From contig NZ_JAMXFA010000004.1 of assembly GCF_025370785.1 (NCBI RefSeq), positions 173,957 through 237,956 of the forward strand: a stretch of DNA of 64,000 bases, in the 5' to 3' direction. The notes under the pieces are model-generated. The model was given only the letters and a program-made list of their open reading frames with translations, ran no database searches and was not told the origin of the DNA. Source of the DNA: Laspinema olomoucense D3b (GTDB taxonomy: Bacteria; Cyanobacteriota; Cyanobacteriia; Cyanobacteriales; Laspinemataceae). Both the position numbers and the translations under genes were made by a program. This document shows positions 1 to 9,441 of the stretch, in pieces. Numbering within the stretch: position 1 is the first letter of the stretch; each line of letters begins with the position of its first letter.

Positions 1-1181
1 TCATGCAGGATTTTATTAACAATTCCTCGGGTGAGTGCCTCAATCACTTCTTGATGTTTTTCGGCAAATTCCGACCCTAAACGAGACAGCGCTTTTTCCA
101 ATTCCTGCTCGCGAATCGTTTCAATTTTATCGCGTAAACAGCTAATCGTGGGTACAGTTTCCAAACTGCGCCACCAGACGTCAAATGCTTCAACTTCTTC
201 TTCCAGTAATCCCTCAGCTTCCATTGCCATTTGCCGACGGCTTTCTTGGTTTTGAGCGACAACTGCTTTCAAGTCATCCACATTAAACGAATGGACATTC
301 GTGAGCGTATTGACATCAGAATCCACATTACGCGGCACTGAAATATCAATTAGCATGATCGAGCTATTGGGTTTTAAAATCGGTTCTAGTTTAGACCGAT
401 TTAAGATAGGTTCAGTAGAAGAGGTACTCGTAAAAACAATATCTGTTTCAGAAATTACGCTCATCATATCTGATATCAAATGCAGCTTTAATTCTGCATC
501 CGGGAAGTGCCCAGCCAGTTCTTCCGCGCGACGTAACGTGCGATTGAGAATGGTGATTTGGGTAGCACCTTTTGAGAGTAAATGTTGAACCAAGAGTTTC
601 GACATTTTACCAGCGCCCAGAATCGCAATGCGGTAGGGAGCGAGGTTTTGGACTTTAATTTGAGCGAGTTCCACCGCTGCGGAACTGATAGAAACCGCGC
701 CGGTGCCGATGCTGGTTTCGGTGCGAACCCGTTTGCCTGCGGTAATGGCTTGTTTGAGGAGACGATTGAGAATGCGTCCGACCCCATTATGTTGCTGACC
801 GAGTTTGTGAGTATTTTTAACTTGGGCTAAAATTTGGCCTTCTCCGAGGACCAAGCTATCCAAACCGGCTGCAACCCGCATCAGATGCATGACGGCATCT
901 TCTTGTAACAAGATAAACAGATGTTGTCGTAACTTCTGAACGTTTAATTGGCCGCGTTCCGAGAGAAATTGGATAGCTTCACGAACGCCGGAGTCGGTTT
1001 CACCCGTTACGATATAAATTTCTAAACGGTTACAAGTGCTGAGAATTGCGACTTCTCGAATATTAGGATAGCTACATAAATGAGCGATCGCCTCTTTAAT
1101 TTGGGTTTCGGGAATACTCAGCTTTTCTCTAATTTCTACGGGTGCTGTCTTATGGCTAAGACCTACGACTGCAATATTCAT
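1..1181 (-). CDS. hemA: Glutamyl-tRNA reductase, C-terminus cut by window edge
   Basis: Catalyses the NADPH-dependent reduction of glutamyl-tRNA(Glu) to glutamate-1-semialdehyde, the first committed step of tetrapyrrole (heme, chlorophyll, bilin) synthesis, in the cytoplasm. The frame opens at ATG 1181 (minus) and stays open to base 1, giving about 393 residues of an expected 425-430. The N-terminus reads [20 protein letters not shown], and the catalytic cysteine motif STCNR places the nucleophile at Cys50. GEGQIL follows near residue 112, a nucleotide-binding GAGKMS near 190, and the C-terminal helical dimerisation region ends at the window edge. It points the same way as glpX but is separated from it by about 400 bp, so a separate promoter is likely. 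Only the 3' end is missing, because of the window boundary and not because of a mutation. Confidence 0.97.
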   Translation of the reverse strand, partial: MNIAVVGLSHKTAPVEIREKLSIPETQIKEAIAHLCSYPNIREVAILSTCNRLEIYIVTGETDSGVREAIQFLSERGQLNVQKLRQHLFILLQEDAVMHLMRVAAGLDSLVLGEGQILAQVKNTHKLGQQHNGVGRILNRLLKQAITAGKRVRTETSIGTGAVSISSAAVELAQIKVQNLAPYRIAILGAGKMSKLLVQHLLSKGATQITILNRTLRRAEELAGHFPDAELKLHLISDMMSVISETDIVFTSTSSTEPILNRSKLEPILKPNSSIMLIDISVPRNVDSDVNTLTNVHSFNVDDLKAVVAQNQESRRQMAMEAEGLLEEEVEAFDVWWRSLETVPTISCLRDKIETIREQELEKALSRLGSEFAEKHQEVIEALTRGIVNKILH

Positions 1182-1577
1182 GATTTCTCCCTGGATTTTT
1201 TAGTCGTTTACGCCCTCTTGATTTTTGACAAGCGTAGCGATGAAATTCTATTTCTGGCGAACTGAATTAATCGGGTTGTCTTTATTTTTATCCTAACTGA
1301 AACCCGGGGGGGTCAGCGCAATCCGAGCGGATTGAGCAGGGGGAAGAAGCAGGGTACAGGAGGAAAAAACCTCCGGCATCGCTGCACTGAGGGCGGGTTG
1401 GGGAAGGAGAGGGAGGGAGCGGACTTTAGAGGGGTCCGCACCACCGGCAGAAGGGGTCACCCTGGCGATCGCCGGGGAAAGACTATGCTGAGCAAACAGC
1501 AGGATTCTAACCCCTGGAACGGCAGAGTTGTGAGGTCATCCTGCTTTCGTTCCTTCCTTAACCGCGCTGCGTCTGGA
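1182..1577. other. Intergenic region between hemA and glpX
   Basis: 396 bp with no convincing gene. It should hold the hemA promoter (near 1182-1300, AT-rich) and the 3' end of the glpX transcript. A small inverted repeat (GCGGAC at 1419-1424 with GTCCGC at 1434-1439) and a GGAGG/CCTCC hairpin (1359-1374) lie in a G-rich stretch. Short open frames here on both strands have no recognisable features and look spurious. Confidence 0.5.
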
Positions 1578-2615
1578 TTAGCGCAATTGTAGGCTCTTCG
1601 GAGCGTCGAACATATGAATAGTATCGACAAAGCGAGCGGTACTCGACTGGCTAGAAATAACCAGACTGTGAGTCCGAGCGCCACCTTTGAAGAAGCGAAC
1701 CCCTTGCATTAACGTTCCGGGAGTAATACCGGATGCAGCAAACAGCACCGTTTCGCCAGAGGCTAATTCTTCAGCGTTGTAAACGCGATCGGGGTCAGTG
1801 ATACCCATTTCTTGCAAACGAGCGATGTTGCTTTCTTTGCTTTCGCCGATCAGTCCAGTTTTGACCACTTCGGGGTCATAAATTAGCTGACCTTGGAAGT
1901 GACCGCCTAAACAGCGCATTGCAGCAGCAGAAATCACCCCTTCAGGAGCCGCACCGATTCCCATCAGCGCGTGGATGTTGGTTCCGGAGAACGCGCAAGA
2001 AATGGCGGCAGAGACATCTCCATCGCTGATCAGACGAACTCTGGCTCCGGCGTTGCGGATTTCTTCGATTAAGCCTTTGTGACGGGGACGATCCATCACC
2101 ACCACGACCAATTCCTCAATGGAGCGACTCATGCAGTCCGAGAGGATTTTCAGGTTTTCCGTGGCCGATTTATTGATGTCCACATGATTTTTGGCACAGG
2201 CGGGTGCGGCGAGCTTCTTCATGTAGAAGTCCGGTGCTCGGAACAAACCACCTTTTTCGGCAATGGCGAGAACCGCCATCGAACCGTTTTGTCCGTAAGC
2301 GACCAAGTTGGTGCCTTCACAGGGGTCAACGGCGATATCAATTTCAATCAGTTGTTCGGGGTCGCAGAATTGTTTGGCATTCTCCTGGGTGCAGATGCCA
2401 ACTTCTTCCCCGATGTACAACATGGGAGCTTCATCGCGCTCGCCTTCGCCGATCACGATGCGGCCTCGCATATGAATGCGGTTCATGCGTTCGCGCATCG
2501 CTTCTACCGCCACATGGTCAGCGGTATTTTTGTCGCCTTTACCCATCCAACGAGCCGAAGCGATCGCGGCTTGTTCGACGACTTCAATAATCTCTAAACC
2601 GATTACACTATCCAC
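1578..2615 (-). CDS. glpX: Class II fructose-1,6-/sedoheptulose-1,7-bisphosphatase
   Basis: Dephosphorylates fructose-1,6-bisphosphate and, in cyanobacteria, sedoheptulose-1,7-bisphosphate in the Calvin cycle and gluconeogenesis; cytoplasmic, metal-dependent. At 345 residues it matches the usual length of the cyanobacterial dual-function enzyme. Family motifs are visible: [16 protein letters not shown] near residues 55-70, the metal-binding DPCEGTN near 97, the DGDVSAAI segment, and GIGAAPEGV in the C-terminal half. ATG 2615 is the start ([13 protein letters not shown]). The high identity to the family consensus makes the assignment secure. The dual FBPase/SBPase activity is known from the cyanobacterial family and is not shown by the sequence alone. 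Confidence 0.97.
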   Translation of the reverse strand: MDSVIGLEIIEVVEQAAIASARWMGKGDKNTADHVAVEAMRERMNRIHMRGRIVIGEGERDEAPMLYIGEEVGICTQENAKQFCDPEQLIEIDIAVDPCEGTNLVAYGQNGSMAVLAIAEKGGLFRAPDFYMKKLAAPACAKNHVDINKSATENLKILSDCMSRSIEELVVVVMDRPRHKGLIEEIRNAGARVRLISDGDVSAAISCAFSGTNIHALMGIGAAPEGVISAAAMRCLGGHFQGQLIYDPEVVKTGLIGESKESNIARLQEMGITDPDRVYNAEELASGETVLFAASGITPGTLMQGVRFFKGGARTHSLVISSQSSTARFVDTIHMFDAPKSLQLR

Positions 2616-3034
2616 GGAATTTTCCTCCCAACTGCCTATCAGCAGCCTTTTCTCTGGCTACAACCGTCTAAAAGTCTATCAGAGGACGGATACCCATAGC
2701 GATCGCGTTTAACTCAGTTTTTGTTAAGTTTTGCTGCTAGGGCTGGGATTGTTATTGGTTATTGGTCATTTGTTATTGGTCATTTGTCATTGGTCATTGG
2801 TTATTGGTTATACGGCCAAGGACGAAGGACCAAGGACCGATGACCAACGACAAGCGGGTAATCTGGAAGAGGGAGGGTGAAGAAATGCCTGGACTCCCCC
2901 GAGGAACGGGAAAATCCGTGGGTCTAAGGAAATGATCGGCTATGATCACACCCAGCACGATGGATAGCCAGCAGGCAGAACGCCTTACCCTTGCCGAATC
3001 GTGATGCTTTGGTCTGATTTAAAATACTTTTACG
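2616..3034. other. Intergenic region between divergent glpX and the SBBP protein gene
   Basis: 419 bp between two divergently transcribed genes, so both promoters should lie here. The glpX leader is close to 2616-2700. The middle is a simple-sequence repeat (listed separately). No open frame with recognisable features is present. Confidence 0.5.
2753..2852. repeat. TTGGTCATT-type degenerate tandem repeat with an inverted arm
   Basis: From about 2753 to 2812 the sequence repeats variants of TTATTGGTCATTTG. After a short spacer (TACGGCC), 2818-2852 carries GACC/CCAAGG/GATGACCAAC units that are the imperfect reverse complement of the first arm, so the whole can fold into a long imperfect hairpin. 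Similar low-complexity TTGGTCATTGGT stretches are common in intergenic DNA of filamentous cyanobacteria (recalled from general knowledge). Confidence 0.7.
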
Positions 3035-6000
3035 ATGCAAAACAAGATGGATGTCGAGGGGTTGGAAATCGAATGGCGATCGCCACTAGAACCGTCTAGT
3101 CTGGTAAATGCCTCTGGGCTGTGGCCTCTCTCCACTGAAGCGGCAGGCACCGGATTCGATGCTGAGTTTTATTTGAATGCTTATCCCGATGTGGCTCAGG
3201 CGGTAGGGACTGGCGAGTTTGAGAGTGGGTGGCAACATTGGCTGCTCTATGGTCAGCCAGAAGGACGGTTGCCGGTAAGCGGAGCTATGCCGCAGGCAAT
3301 CGCCCCAGGGGAATCAGTTTCACCGGAAGATCCTCCCGGGGACCCCTTGATTGGAGAACAGGTCCCCAACTTAAGCCAGTTACCGTTAAGTTTTATTCCC
3401 AATGCGGGGCAATTTGACCCCACGGTGAATTTTTCCGTCCGAGGGGCTTCTCATGCAATTTTCTTTACCCCAGATGAGGTGGTGTTCACCGCAGCAGCAC
3501 AACCGGACCCAGAATCTGATGAGGTGCAATCTTCCGTGGTGCGCCTAGAGTTTGTCGGGGCGAATGGCAATCCGGTGATAGAAGGAATAGAACCCCTGCC
3601 CGGATTGGCGAATTTCTTATCCGGGTCCGATGGGTCCACTTGGTCGGGGAATGTTCCCACTTACCAAGGAATTGCCTATCGGGACCTTTATGACGGGATT
3701 GATTTAGTCTATCGCGGCACCGAAGGGGCGCTGAAACGGGAATTTGTGGTAGACCCGGGAGCGGATCCGGGGCAAATTCGGTTGGACTATAGCGGAATTG
3801 AGGCAGTCGCCCTGCGGGAGGGGGCGCTGGTGCTGCAAACGGCCTTGGGTGAGTTAATCGAGGGCGCACCAATTATTTATCAGGATATTGAAGGCAGTCG
3901 CGTGGCGGTGGCGGGTGAGTATGAATTACTTGGGGATGGCCAAGTTGGATTTGAGTTAGGCGCTTATGACCCCAACTATGCCTTAATTATTGACCCAACC
4001 CTGCAATATTCCAGCTATTTGGGCGGGACCCTGCAAGACCAAGGGGATGCGATCGCCTTGGATGCCCAAGGAAATATCTATATCGCCGGAAGAACCATTT
4101 CCACAGACTTTCCCACAAGGATTCCCTTACAATCGACGATTAGTAATCCCGAGTCCTTCAAATTTGATGCTTTTATTACCAAGATTGCTCCCGATGGGGC
4201 CAGCGCCTTCTACTCAACTTATTTAGGAGGTCGGGACAACGATCGCGCCTTAGATGTGGCCATTGATAGTCGCGGCAGCGCCTTTGTGGTAGGACAAACC
4301 AGTTCAGATAATTTCCCCGTCACCGTGGGAGCAGCCCAGACGGCATTTAATGGGGAAACAGATGGATTTATTGTCAAGCTGACGGCTAATGGAGGATTTA
4401 TCGAAACCGGGACCTATTTTGGAGGCGCGGGATCGGATTCGGTGAATAGTATTACCCTCGATAATGAGGGGAATTTTTATGTGACTGGCCAAACCTTTTC
4501 CGAAAATTTTCCGATGCAGGGTGCGGTGCAAAATACCATTGGTGCGAATGGGTCTGATGTGTTGGTGGCGAAGTTTAACCCCCTCGGAGGGCTGCTTTAT
4601 TCCACGTTCCTGGGTGGATTCGGGAATGATGTGGGACAGGCGATCGCGGTGGATGGGAACCAGAATATCTATGTCACGGGACAAGCGAGCTCGGATAACT
4701 TTCCCCTGGTGTCGGAGTTGCAGCGGCGGTATCGAGGGGGTGGGGATGCGTTTGTTACGAAAATTAGTAGTGATGGCAGTCAGTTAATTTACTCCACCTA
4801 TTTAGGGGGACGAGATAGTGATATTGGGAATGCGATCGCCGTGGATGCGGCAGGTCACGTTTATATTGCCGGAAGCACCGGAGTCCCCCGAGATGGTCAA
4901 CCTGGGGCGGTGATTCCCGTGGGCGATTTCCCCAAGGTTAATCCCCTTCAAGCGCAGTTAAATGGCTTATCCGAGGCTTTTGTGACCAAGTTGGCACCGG
5001 ATGGAAAAAGTTTGATTTATTCCACCTTCCTCGGTGGCAGTGGGTTTGAGGAGGGGAATGATATGGCGATCGATAATCGCGGAAATGTCTATTTGACCGG
5101 AGAAACCACCTCCTCTGATTTACCCCAGGTTGCGCCGATTCAGCCCGGATTTGGGGGGAATGGGGATGCGTTTGTGGGGAAAATTCTCGCCGATGGGAGG
5201 ACGATTGATTACTTGACCTATCTCGGCGGGAATGGGTTTGAGTCGGGGAATGCGATCGCGGTGAATCCGGTGGGAACGGCGTTTGTAACGGGTCAAAGTG
5301 CGTCGGCGAATTTCGCCACAGTCAATCCGTTGCCGAATGCGGCAGGGGGAGTCCAAGGGGATGCCTTTGTGGTGGCGATCGCCCAACCCATCAACCCCAC
5401 GCAACCGATTGTTGTCCCTGTAGGAGCACCGGCCCCGGATCCGGGTTCTTTACCGGGTCCTGGGGGTGCCGAACCCTTCCCCCCTGCGCCAGCACCCACG
5501 GAACCCCCTGCGCCACCGCCACCGCCACCGCGTTTTGAAAACTTCATTCAGTCGGTGACGGAACGAGGTCTCAATCCGCTGACGCTGTATTTTAATGAGG
5601 CGGCCTATTTAGCTCAAAATCCTGGAGTAGCTGAAGCTGTCGCTGCCGGGAATTTGCCCAGTGGGTTAGAACATTATTTGCGGTTTGGCCGAGATGAGGG
5701 CCGTCCAGCAGCAACCCAGTTTTTCAATGAAGGGGAGTATTTGGCCCAGAACCCTGATGTTGCTCTTGCTGTAGGGACGGGTCAGATTGGGAGTGGATTT
5801 GAACATTTCGTGCAGACGGGATTTTTTGAAGGGCGCGATCGCAATGCCAAGCTGTTTTTAGAAAGTTTCTACCTCCGCCAAAATCCCGATGTTGCCGAAG
5901 CGGTGGCCGCAGGGATTTTTAATAGTGGTTACAGTCACTATCTGCAATCCGGTCAATTTGAGCGGCGCAACCCCAATCCGGCGTTTGATGAAACGTTTTA

Positions 6001-6241
6001 TCTGACTCAAAATCCTGACGTTGCGGCGATCGTTGCTGCCGGGGGTTTCGTGAGTGGATTCCAGCATTTCCTCGAACAGGGCGAAATCCAGGGTCGTTCA
6101 CCTAGCCCCCTATTCAGCGAGTCGGCTTATTTGTTCCGGAATATAGATGTGGCCCGGGCCCTGAGTCGCGGGGCCTTCAGCAGTGCGTTTGAGCATTTTG
6201 TCCTGTTCGGTTTACAGGAAGGACGGGTAGCGACTCCGTGA
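3035..6241 (+). CDS. Large SBBP beta-propeller protein with NPDV-type C-terminal repeats
   Basis: 1068 residues; likely extracellular or surface protein of unknown role. Residues 41-80 hold one copy of a roughly 40-residue repeat (FDAEFYLNAYPDVAQAV...SGWQHWLLYGQPEGR). Residues ~115-320 resemble the DUF7948 domain that commonly precedes SBBP repeats (NAGQFDPTVNFSVRG). Residues ~325-795 are seven to eight beta-propeller (SBBP) repeats, each with a YSTYLGG or similar strand, GDAIAVDAQGNIYIAG and a TSSDNFP turn. A proline-rich linker (~800-835) leads to five further NPDV/SG.EH/EGR repeats (855-1068). No classical signal peptide is visible, and the family often lacks one; similar NPDV repeats sit in type I-secreted proteins. 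Upstream is a divergent promoter region and a GC-rich hairpin follows the stop, so it is likely monocistronic. Ligand unknown. Confidence 0.85.
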   Translation: MQNKMDVEGLEIEWRSPLEPSSLVNASGLWPLSTEAAGTGFDAEFYLNAYPDVAQAVGTGEFESGWQHWLLYGQPEGRLPVSGAMPQAIAPGESVSPEDPPGDPLIGEQVPNLSQLPLSFIPNAGQFDPTVNFSVRGASHAIFFTPDEVVFTAAAQPDPESDEVQSSVVRLEFVGANGNPVIEGIEPLPGLANFLSGSDGSTWSGNVPTYQGIAYRDLYDGIDLVYRGTEGALKREFVVDPGADPGQIRLDYSGIEAVALREGALVLQTALGELIEGAPIIYQDIEGSRVAVAGEYELLGDGQVGFELGAYDPNYALIIDPTLQYSSYLGGTLQDQGDAIALDAQGNIYIAGRTISTDFPTRIPLQSTISNPESFKFDAFITKIAPDGASAFYSTYLGGRDNDRALDVAIDSRGSAFVVGQTSSDNFPVTVGAAQTAFNGETDGFIVKLTANGGFIETGTYFGGAGSDSVNSITLDNEGNFYVTGQTFSENFPMQGAVQNTIGANGSDVLVAKFNPLGGLLYSTFLGGFGNDVGQAIAVDGNQNIYVTGQASSDNFPLVSELQRRYRGGGDAFVTKISSDGSQLIYSTYLGGRDSDIGNAIAVDAAGHVYIAGSTGVPRDGQPGAVIPVGDFPKVNPLQAQLNGLSEAFVTKLAPDGKSLIYSTFLGGSGFEEGNDMAIDNRGNVYLTGETTSSDLPQVAPIQPGFGGNGDAFVGKILADGRTIDYLTYLGGNGFESGNAIAVNPVGTAFVTGQSASANFATVNPLPNAAGGVQGDAFVVAIAQPINPTQPIVVPVGAPAPDPGSLPGPGGAEPFPPAPAPTEPPAPPPPPPRFENFIQSVTERGLNPLTLYFNEAAYLAQNPGVAEAVAAGNLPSGLEHYLRFGRDEGRPAATQFFNEGEYLAQNPDVALAVGTGQIGSGFEHFVQTGFFEGRDRNAKLFLESFYLRQNPDVAEAVAAGIFNSGYSHYLQSGQFERRNPNPAFDETFYLTQNPDVAAIVAAGGFVSGFQHFLEQGEIQGRSPSPLFSESAYLFRNIDVARALSRGAFSSAFEHFVLFGLQEGRVATP

Positions 6242-6258
6242 TCAGGTGATATCTGTCT

Positions 6259-6291
6259 CCCCATTCCCTCCGAGGGAAGGGGGGAATGGGG
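6259..6291 (+). terminator. GC-rich hairpin after the SBBP protein gene
   Basis: CCCCATTCCC (6259-6268) pairs with GGGAATGGGG (6282-6291), 18 nt after the stop codon. The following bases (GTTAGGTCTTTCC) are only weakly T-rich, so this is either a weak intrinsic terminator or an mRNA 3' stabiliser. Confidence 0.5.
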
Positions 6292-6489
6292 GTTAGGTCT
6301 TTCCGGCGAATTCCCTGTGCCTGGGGGCGGGTGAGGTAGGGTTTTTTCCCAATCTGATGAGGGAAACGGTGCGGTTTTCCCTCCTTGTCTTCACTGCCGA
6401 TGGGTTAGTACGTTATTCTGAATAGGAATGCTTCAAAATCCTAGAATTGACTGCCAAAATTTACGATCGCTGAATTAAAGGAGAGCGCC

Positions 6490-6771
6490 GTGTCAGTAGA
6501 AACCATTGAAAAGACTTCAACGGTTCGGAAAATAGCACCGCGTTATCGAGTTTTACTACATAATGATGACTTTAACTCGATGGAACACGTGGTGCAAACG
6601 TTAATGCAGACCGTGCCGAGTTTGACTCAGCCTCAAGCGGTTAGCATTATGATGGAAGCCCACAGCAATGGAATTGCTTTGGTGATTACCTGCGCCCTGG
6701 AACACGCGGAGTTTTACTGCGAAACTCTCAAAAATCATGGGTTGACCAGTACCATCGAACCGGACGAATAG
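6490..6771 (+). CDS. clpS: ATP-dependent Clp protease adaptor ClpS
   Basis: N-recognin that binds N-degron substrates and delivers them to the ClpC/ClpP protease in the cytoplasm. The 93-residue length is typical. The core signature LLHNDDFNSMEHVVQTL (residues ~22-38), a central MMEAH segment and the closing CALEHAEFYCETL are all family features; the asparagine-aspartate pair in HNDD lies in the substrate-binding pocket. The start is GTG 6490, supported by AAAGGAG eight bases upstream. The downstream protease gene begins 15 bp after the stop, so the two probably form an operon. Confidence 0.96.
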   Translation: MSVETIEKTSTVRKIAPRYRVLLHNDDFNSMEHVVQTLMQTVPSLTQPQAVSIMMEAHSNGIALVITCALEHAEFYCETLKNHGLTSTIEPDE

Positions 6772-6786
6772 GGAAAAGGGAATCGC

Positions 6787-7629
6787 GTGAAATTGAACTG
6801 GATCCGCTTCGGTGACTATCCGGCCCCAGGCAGGTTAGCTATTTTTGTGGCAATGCTTTTGGGGGTTTGGGTTCCAGTCGCGGTGCCGATTTACTGGCTT
6901 GTCCCGGACTCCAACTGGGTGAGCATTTTATCAATGGCAGTTTTATATGGAGAGTTTATTCTCTTGGTGCGATTTTGGGGGTCAAGGGTCTACGGAGAAC
7001 CCCAGATTCTCAAACACTATGGGTTACAGTTCTCTGGGCACAACGGTCAAGACCTCTTGGGAGGTCTTGGCCTAGGTTTGTTGAGTCTGTTCGGATTACT
7101 GGTAGTGGAGGGTCTGTTGGGGTGGTTGGGATGGCAACTGCCGGACCCTACTGGATTGCCGAAGGTCCTTTTAGAAGGACTGGCGATCGCCCTGGGGGTC
7201 GGATTTGCTGAAGAGTTGCTCTTTCGCGGTTGGTTGTTCGATGAGTTACAGCGCGATTACCGTCCCGCCGTGGCGATCGCTATGAATGCGATCATTTTTG
7301 CCCTCTTACATTTTATTAAGCCCCTTGAGGCGATGATTCGGAATTTACCCGCGTTCCCGGGTTTGCTGTTGCTGGGGTTAACCTTGCTGGCGGCGAAAAA
7401 AGTGGGTGAAGGTCGCTTGGGTTTACCGATTGGCTTTCATGGGGGTTTAGTTTGCGGCTATTATATTATTAATACAGGTCAATTAGTTGAATATTCGGGG
7501 GCGGTCCCGCAGTGGATAACGGGGATGGACCAAAATCCGATCGCGGGGATTTCTGGGATTTTTTTATTAAGTGCGATCGCGTTTGGAATGAATCGGGCTG
7601 CTCAGTTTAAACTCCCAGGTGAAAAGTAA
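6787..7629 (+). CDS. CPBP-family intramembrane metalloprotease (CAAX-protease-like)
   Basis: 280-residue polytopic membrane protein of the CPBP/Abi family, putative intramembrane glutamic/metalloproteases; substrate unknown. About seven hydrophobic segments are visible. Motif 1 is the EELLFRG segment (residues ~141-147, EExxxR), motif 2 the FALLH of IIFALLHFIKP, and motif 3 the conserved histidine of GFHGG. It starts at GTG 6787, 15 bp after clpS; the short gap suggests cotranscription, which would link it with proteolysis, but that functional link is inference. Its length is normal for the family. Confidence 0.88.
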   Translation: MKLNWIRFGDYPAPGRLAIFVAMLLGVWVPVAVPIYWLVPDSNWVSILSMAVLYGEFILLVRFWGSRVYGEPQILKHYGLQFSGHNGQDLLGGLGLGLLSLFGLLVVEGLLGWLGWQLPDPTGLPKVLLEGLAIALGVGFAEELLFRGWLFDELQRDYRPAVAIAMNAIIFALLHFIKPLEAMIRNLPAFPGLLLLGLTLLAAKKVGEGRLGLPIGFHGGLVCGYYIINTGQLVEYSGAVPQWITGMDQNPIAGISGIFLLSAIAFGMNRAAQFKLPGEK

Positions 7630-7696
7630 ATAGGCGGGTTTTGAATCCAGCAGATTTGGCCTTGAATTTAAAATAATTAAAGGGGAAGGGAAAGTG

Positions 7697-8020
7697 ATGC
7701 AACCAATCCGAATTGTAACAACTGCATTCCTGGCGATCGCCACCTTAGCCGTTCCTGGGCGATCGCAACAAGCACCACTCCCCTCGGTTTCCCGAGAGGA
7801 AATTGTGCAAGCTTGTGTGCAAGACCGGGTAGAAGTTTTACCCCCCCTGTTTAGTGATGTTCCCCCGGATCATTGGGCCTTTTTATCGGTACAAAAGATT
7901 TCTTATTGTGGTCCCTTTCGCTCTGCAACCCCTCCGGATTTAATCGAACGGTTGATTCAAGAAGATGGCTTATTACCGAATCCCATGACCTTGCCGGAGA
8001 GTCCAGAACCGACCCTTTAA
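7697..8020 (+). CDS. Small secreted protein with an SLH-like FSDVPPDHWAF motif
   Basis: 107 residues from ATG 7697 (a GTG three bases upstream is an alternative). The N-terminus has a signal-peptide pattern: a short basic start, then TTAFLAIATLAVPGRSQQA with a plausible cleavage around residue 24. The middle carries FSDVPPDHWAFLSVQKI, which matches the start of an S-layer homology motif, but only one partial motif is present, so cell-wall binding is uncertain. AAGGGGAAGGGAAA precedes the start as ribosome binding region. Function unknown; probably periplasmic or envelope-associated. Confidence 0.7.
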   Translation: MQPIRIVTTAFLAIATLAVPGRSQQAPLPSVSREEIVQACVQDRVEVLPPLFSDVPPDHWAFLSVQKISYCGPFRSATPPDLIERLIQEDGLLPNPMTLPESPEPTL

Positions 8021-8099
8021 CCTGCCATTTTGAAGGGTAAAATGCAAACCTAAATGGTATGATAGGAAATGTGATTGCACTGATTTGGGACTCCTCTCC

Positions 8100-9272
8100 A
8101 TGCGACTCATTCACACGGCAGATTGGCATCTGGGACGACGTTTAAAAGGGATAGACCGGACAAGGGAAATTGCTGGAGTGTTACAGCAAATTTTGGCTTA
8201 TGCGATTGAATGGGAGGTGGATGCGGTCCTGATTGCAGGGGATATTTTTGATGTTCCCAATCCCCCCGCTTATGCGGAACGGGTGGCGTATGAGTTTTTT
8301 TGTGGGTTACAAGCAGCAGGAATTCCCGCTGTGGCGATCGCGGGAAATCATGACTCGGCGACGCGCATTGATGGACTCGCTACCTTGCTGTCTTTGGCGG
8401 GAATTCGGGCATTAGGAAAACCCCGCAGAGGCGATGACGGTGGGGTGATTACTTTAGAGACAAAAAGCGGTAAATTGTGCGTCGGTGCGATGCCTTTTGC
8501 TTCAGAACGGCGAATGCTAGATGCTCACGCTCTTTGGACTCAAGATGAAGTGGTGCAACGCCAAAGTTATCGGGAAATTGTGGCGGATTTGTTTGCGGAT
8601 TTGACCCAAGGATTTCGAGGCGATCGCGTGAATGTACTCATGGGTCATTTAGCAATGGATGGGGCGCGTTTGGCTCATTCGGAAGTTGCCTATTACACCC
8701 GCGATACTTATGCCTTGGGTGAGCAAATTTTGCCCCCCGAAGCACAATATATTGCCCTGGGACATATTCATATCCATCAACAAATTAAAGCCAGTTGTCC
8801 CACCTATTATTCGGGCTCTTTGATTCAAATTGATTTTGGCGAAGCGGAACAAGAGAAAGGATTTTGTTTAATTACCGTAGAACCGGGAAGCCCAGCGGAA
8901 GTAAAATTTATTCCCGTTGCCTGTCAGAAGCCGTTAAAGGTGATTTGGTGTCAGGGGGATACCTTGGATGATACCTTGGAATCCTATCAATATTATCCGG
9001 GATTTCTTAAGGTGATGGTCAAATTAGATAGCCCTCAGTTAGGACTCGCCGATCGCGTCCGCCAAATTTGTCCCCAAACGTTACAAATTCAACCGATTTA
9101 TCCCGAGGCAATGGTTAATTCTGGGGAACGAATTCGCGACGGCAATTCATTTGATCCGATAGAGGAATTTCGCCATTATTACCGAGAACGGTTGGAAACC
9201 ATGCCGGACCCCTTAGTAGTTCAAGAATTCCAGAATTTATATCATAAATTGAAAGAAAAAAATCCGGGGTAA
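8100..9272 (+). CDS. sbcD: Nuclease SbcCD subunit D (Mre11-type)
   Basis: Nuclease subunit of the SbcCD (Mre11-Rad50) complex that processes DNA ends, hairpins and palindromes. The 390-residue product starts at ATG 8100 with MRLIHTADWHLGRRLKG, the standard family start; an upstream TTG (8085) is unlikely. Phosphoesterase motifs are in order: DWHLG (residues 8-12), GDIFD (~52), AGNHD (~87), MGHLAMDGARLAHSE (~187) and the metal-binding GHIHIH (~225). The C-terminal part is the DNA-recognition/Rad50-binding cap. sbcC follows 169 bp downstream, separated by a copy of an interspersed repeat, so the pair is linked but perhaps not a tight operon. Confidence 0.95.
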   Translation: MRLIHTADWHLGRRLKGIDRTREIAGVLQQILAYAIEWEVDAVLIAGDIFDVPNPPAYAERVAYEFFCGLQAAGIPAVAIAGNHDSATRIDGLATLLSLAGIRALGKPRRGDDGGVITLETKSGKLCVGAMPFASERRMLDAHALWTQDEVVQRQSYREIVADLFADLTQGFRGDRVNVLMGHLAMDGARLAHSEVAYYTRDTYALGEQILPPEAQYIALGHIHIHQQIKASCPTYYSGSLIQIDFGEAEQEKGFCLITVEPGSPAEVKFIPVACQKPLKVIWCQGDTLDDTLESYQYYPGFLKVMVKLDSPQLGLADRVRQICPQTLQIQPIYPEAMVNSGERIRDGNSFDPIEEFRHYYRERLETMPDPLVVQEFQNLYHKLKEKNPG

Positions 9273-9280
9273 ATTGGCAA

Positions 9281-9336
9281 AAGCCCGCACCCTAAAGGGT
9301 CTGGCTCTATGGACGAAGCCCGCCTGCGCGGGCTGA
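9281..9336 (-). repeat. Interspersed double-hairpin repeat, family A, copy 1
   Basis: Minus-strand copy of an intergenic element: hairpin AGCCCGCGCAGGCGGGCT, a spacer related to TTCGTCCATAGAGCC, then a second hairpin built on ACCCTTTAGGGTGCGGG. Lies between sbcD and sbcC. Other clear copies are at 16601-16656, 28408-28461 and 32368-32423. Confidence 0.85.
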
Positions 9337-9441
9337 AGAAGGAACCCGCAGCGTCAAGCCTGGGGCTACACAATTCACCCTAACCCGCTCATTAAAACCT
9401 CTCCAACTTGTCCAAATTTACGATAAAATCATCCCATTTTT

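Noticed and set aside
1332..1592. 86-codon plus-strand frame between hemA and glpX
   Set aside because: Gly/Arg-rich product from G-rich DNA, overlaps the glpX 3' end, no family features.
9281..9336. The family A double hairpin as a CRISPR repeat
   Set aside because: Copies are kilobases apart and not spaced as repeat-spacer units; no cas genes are present.
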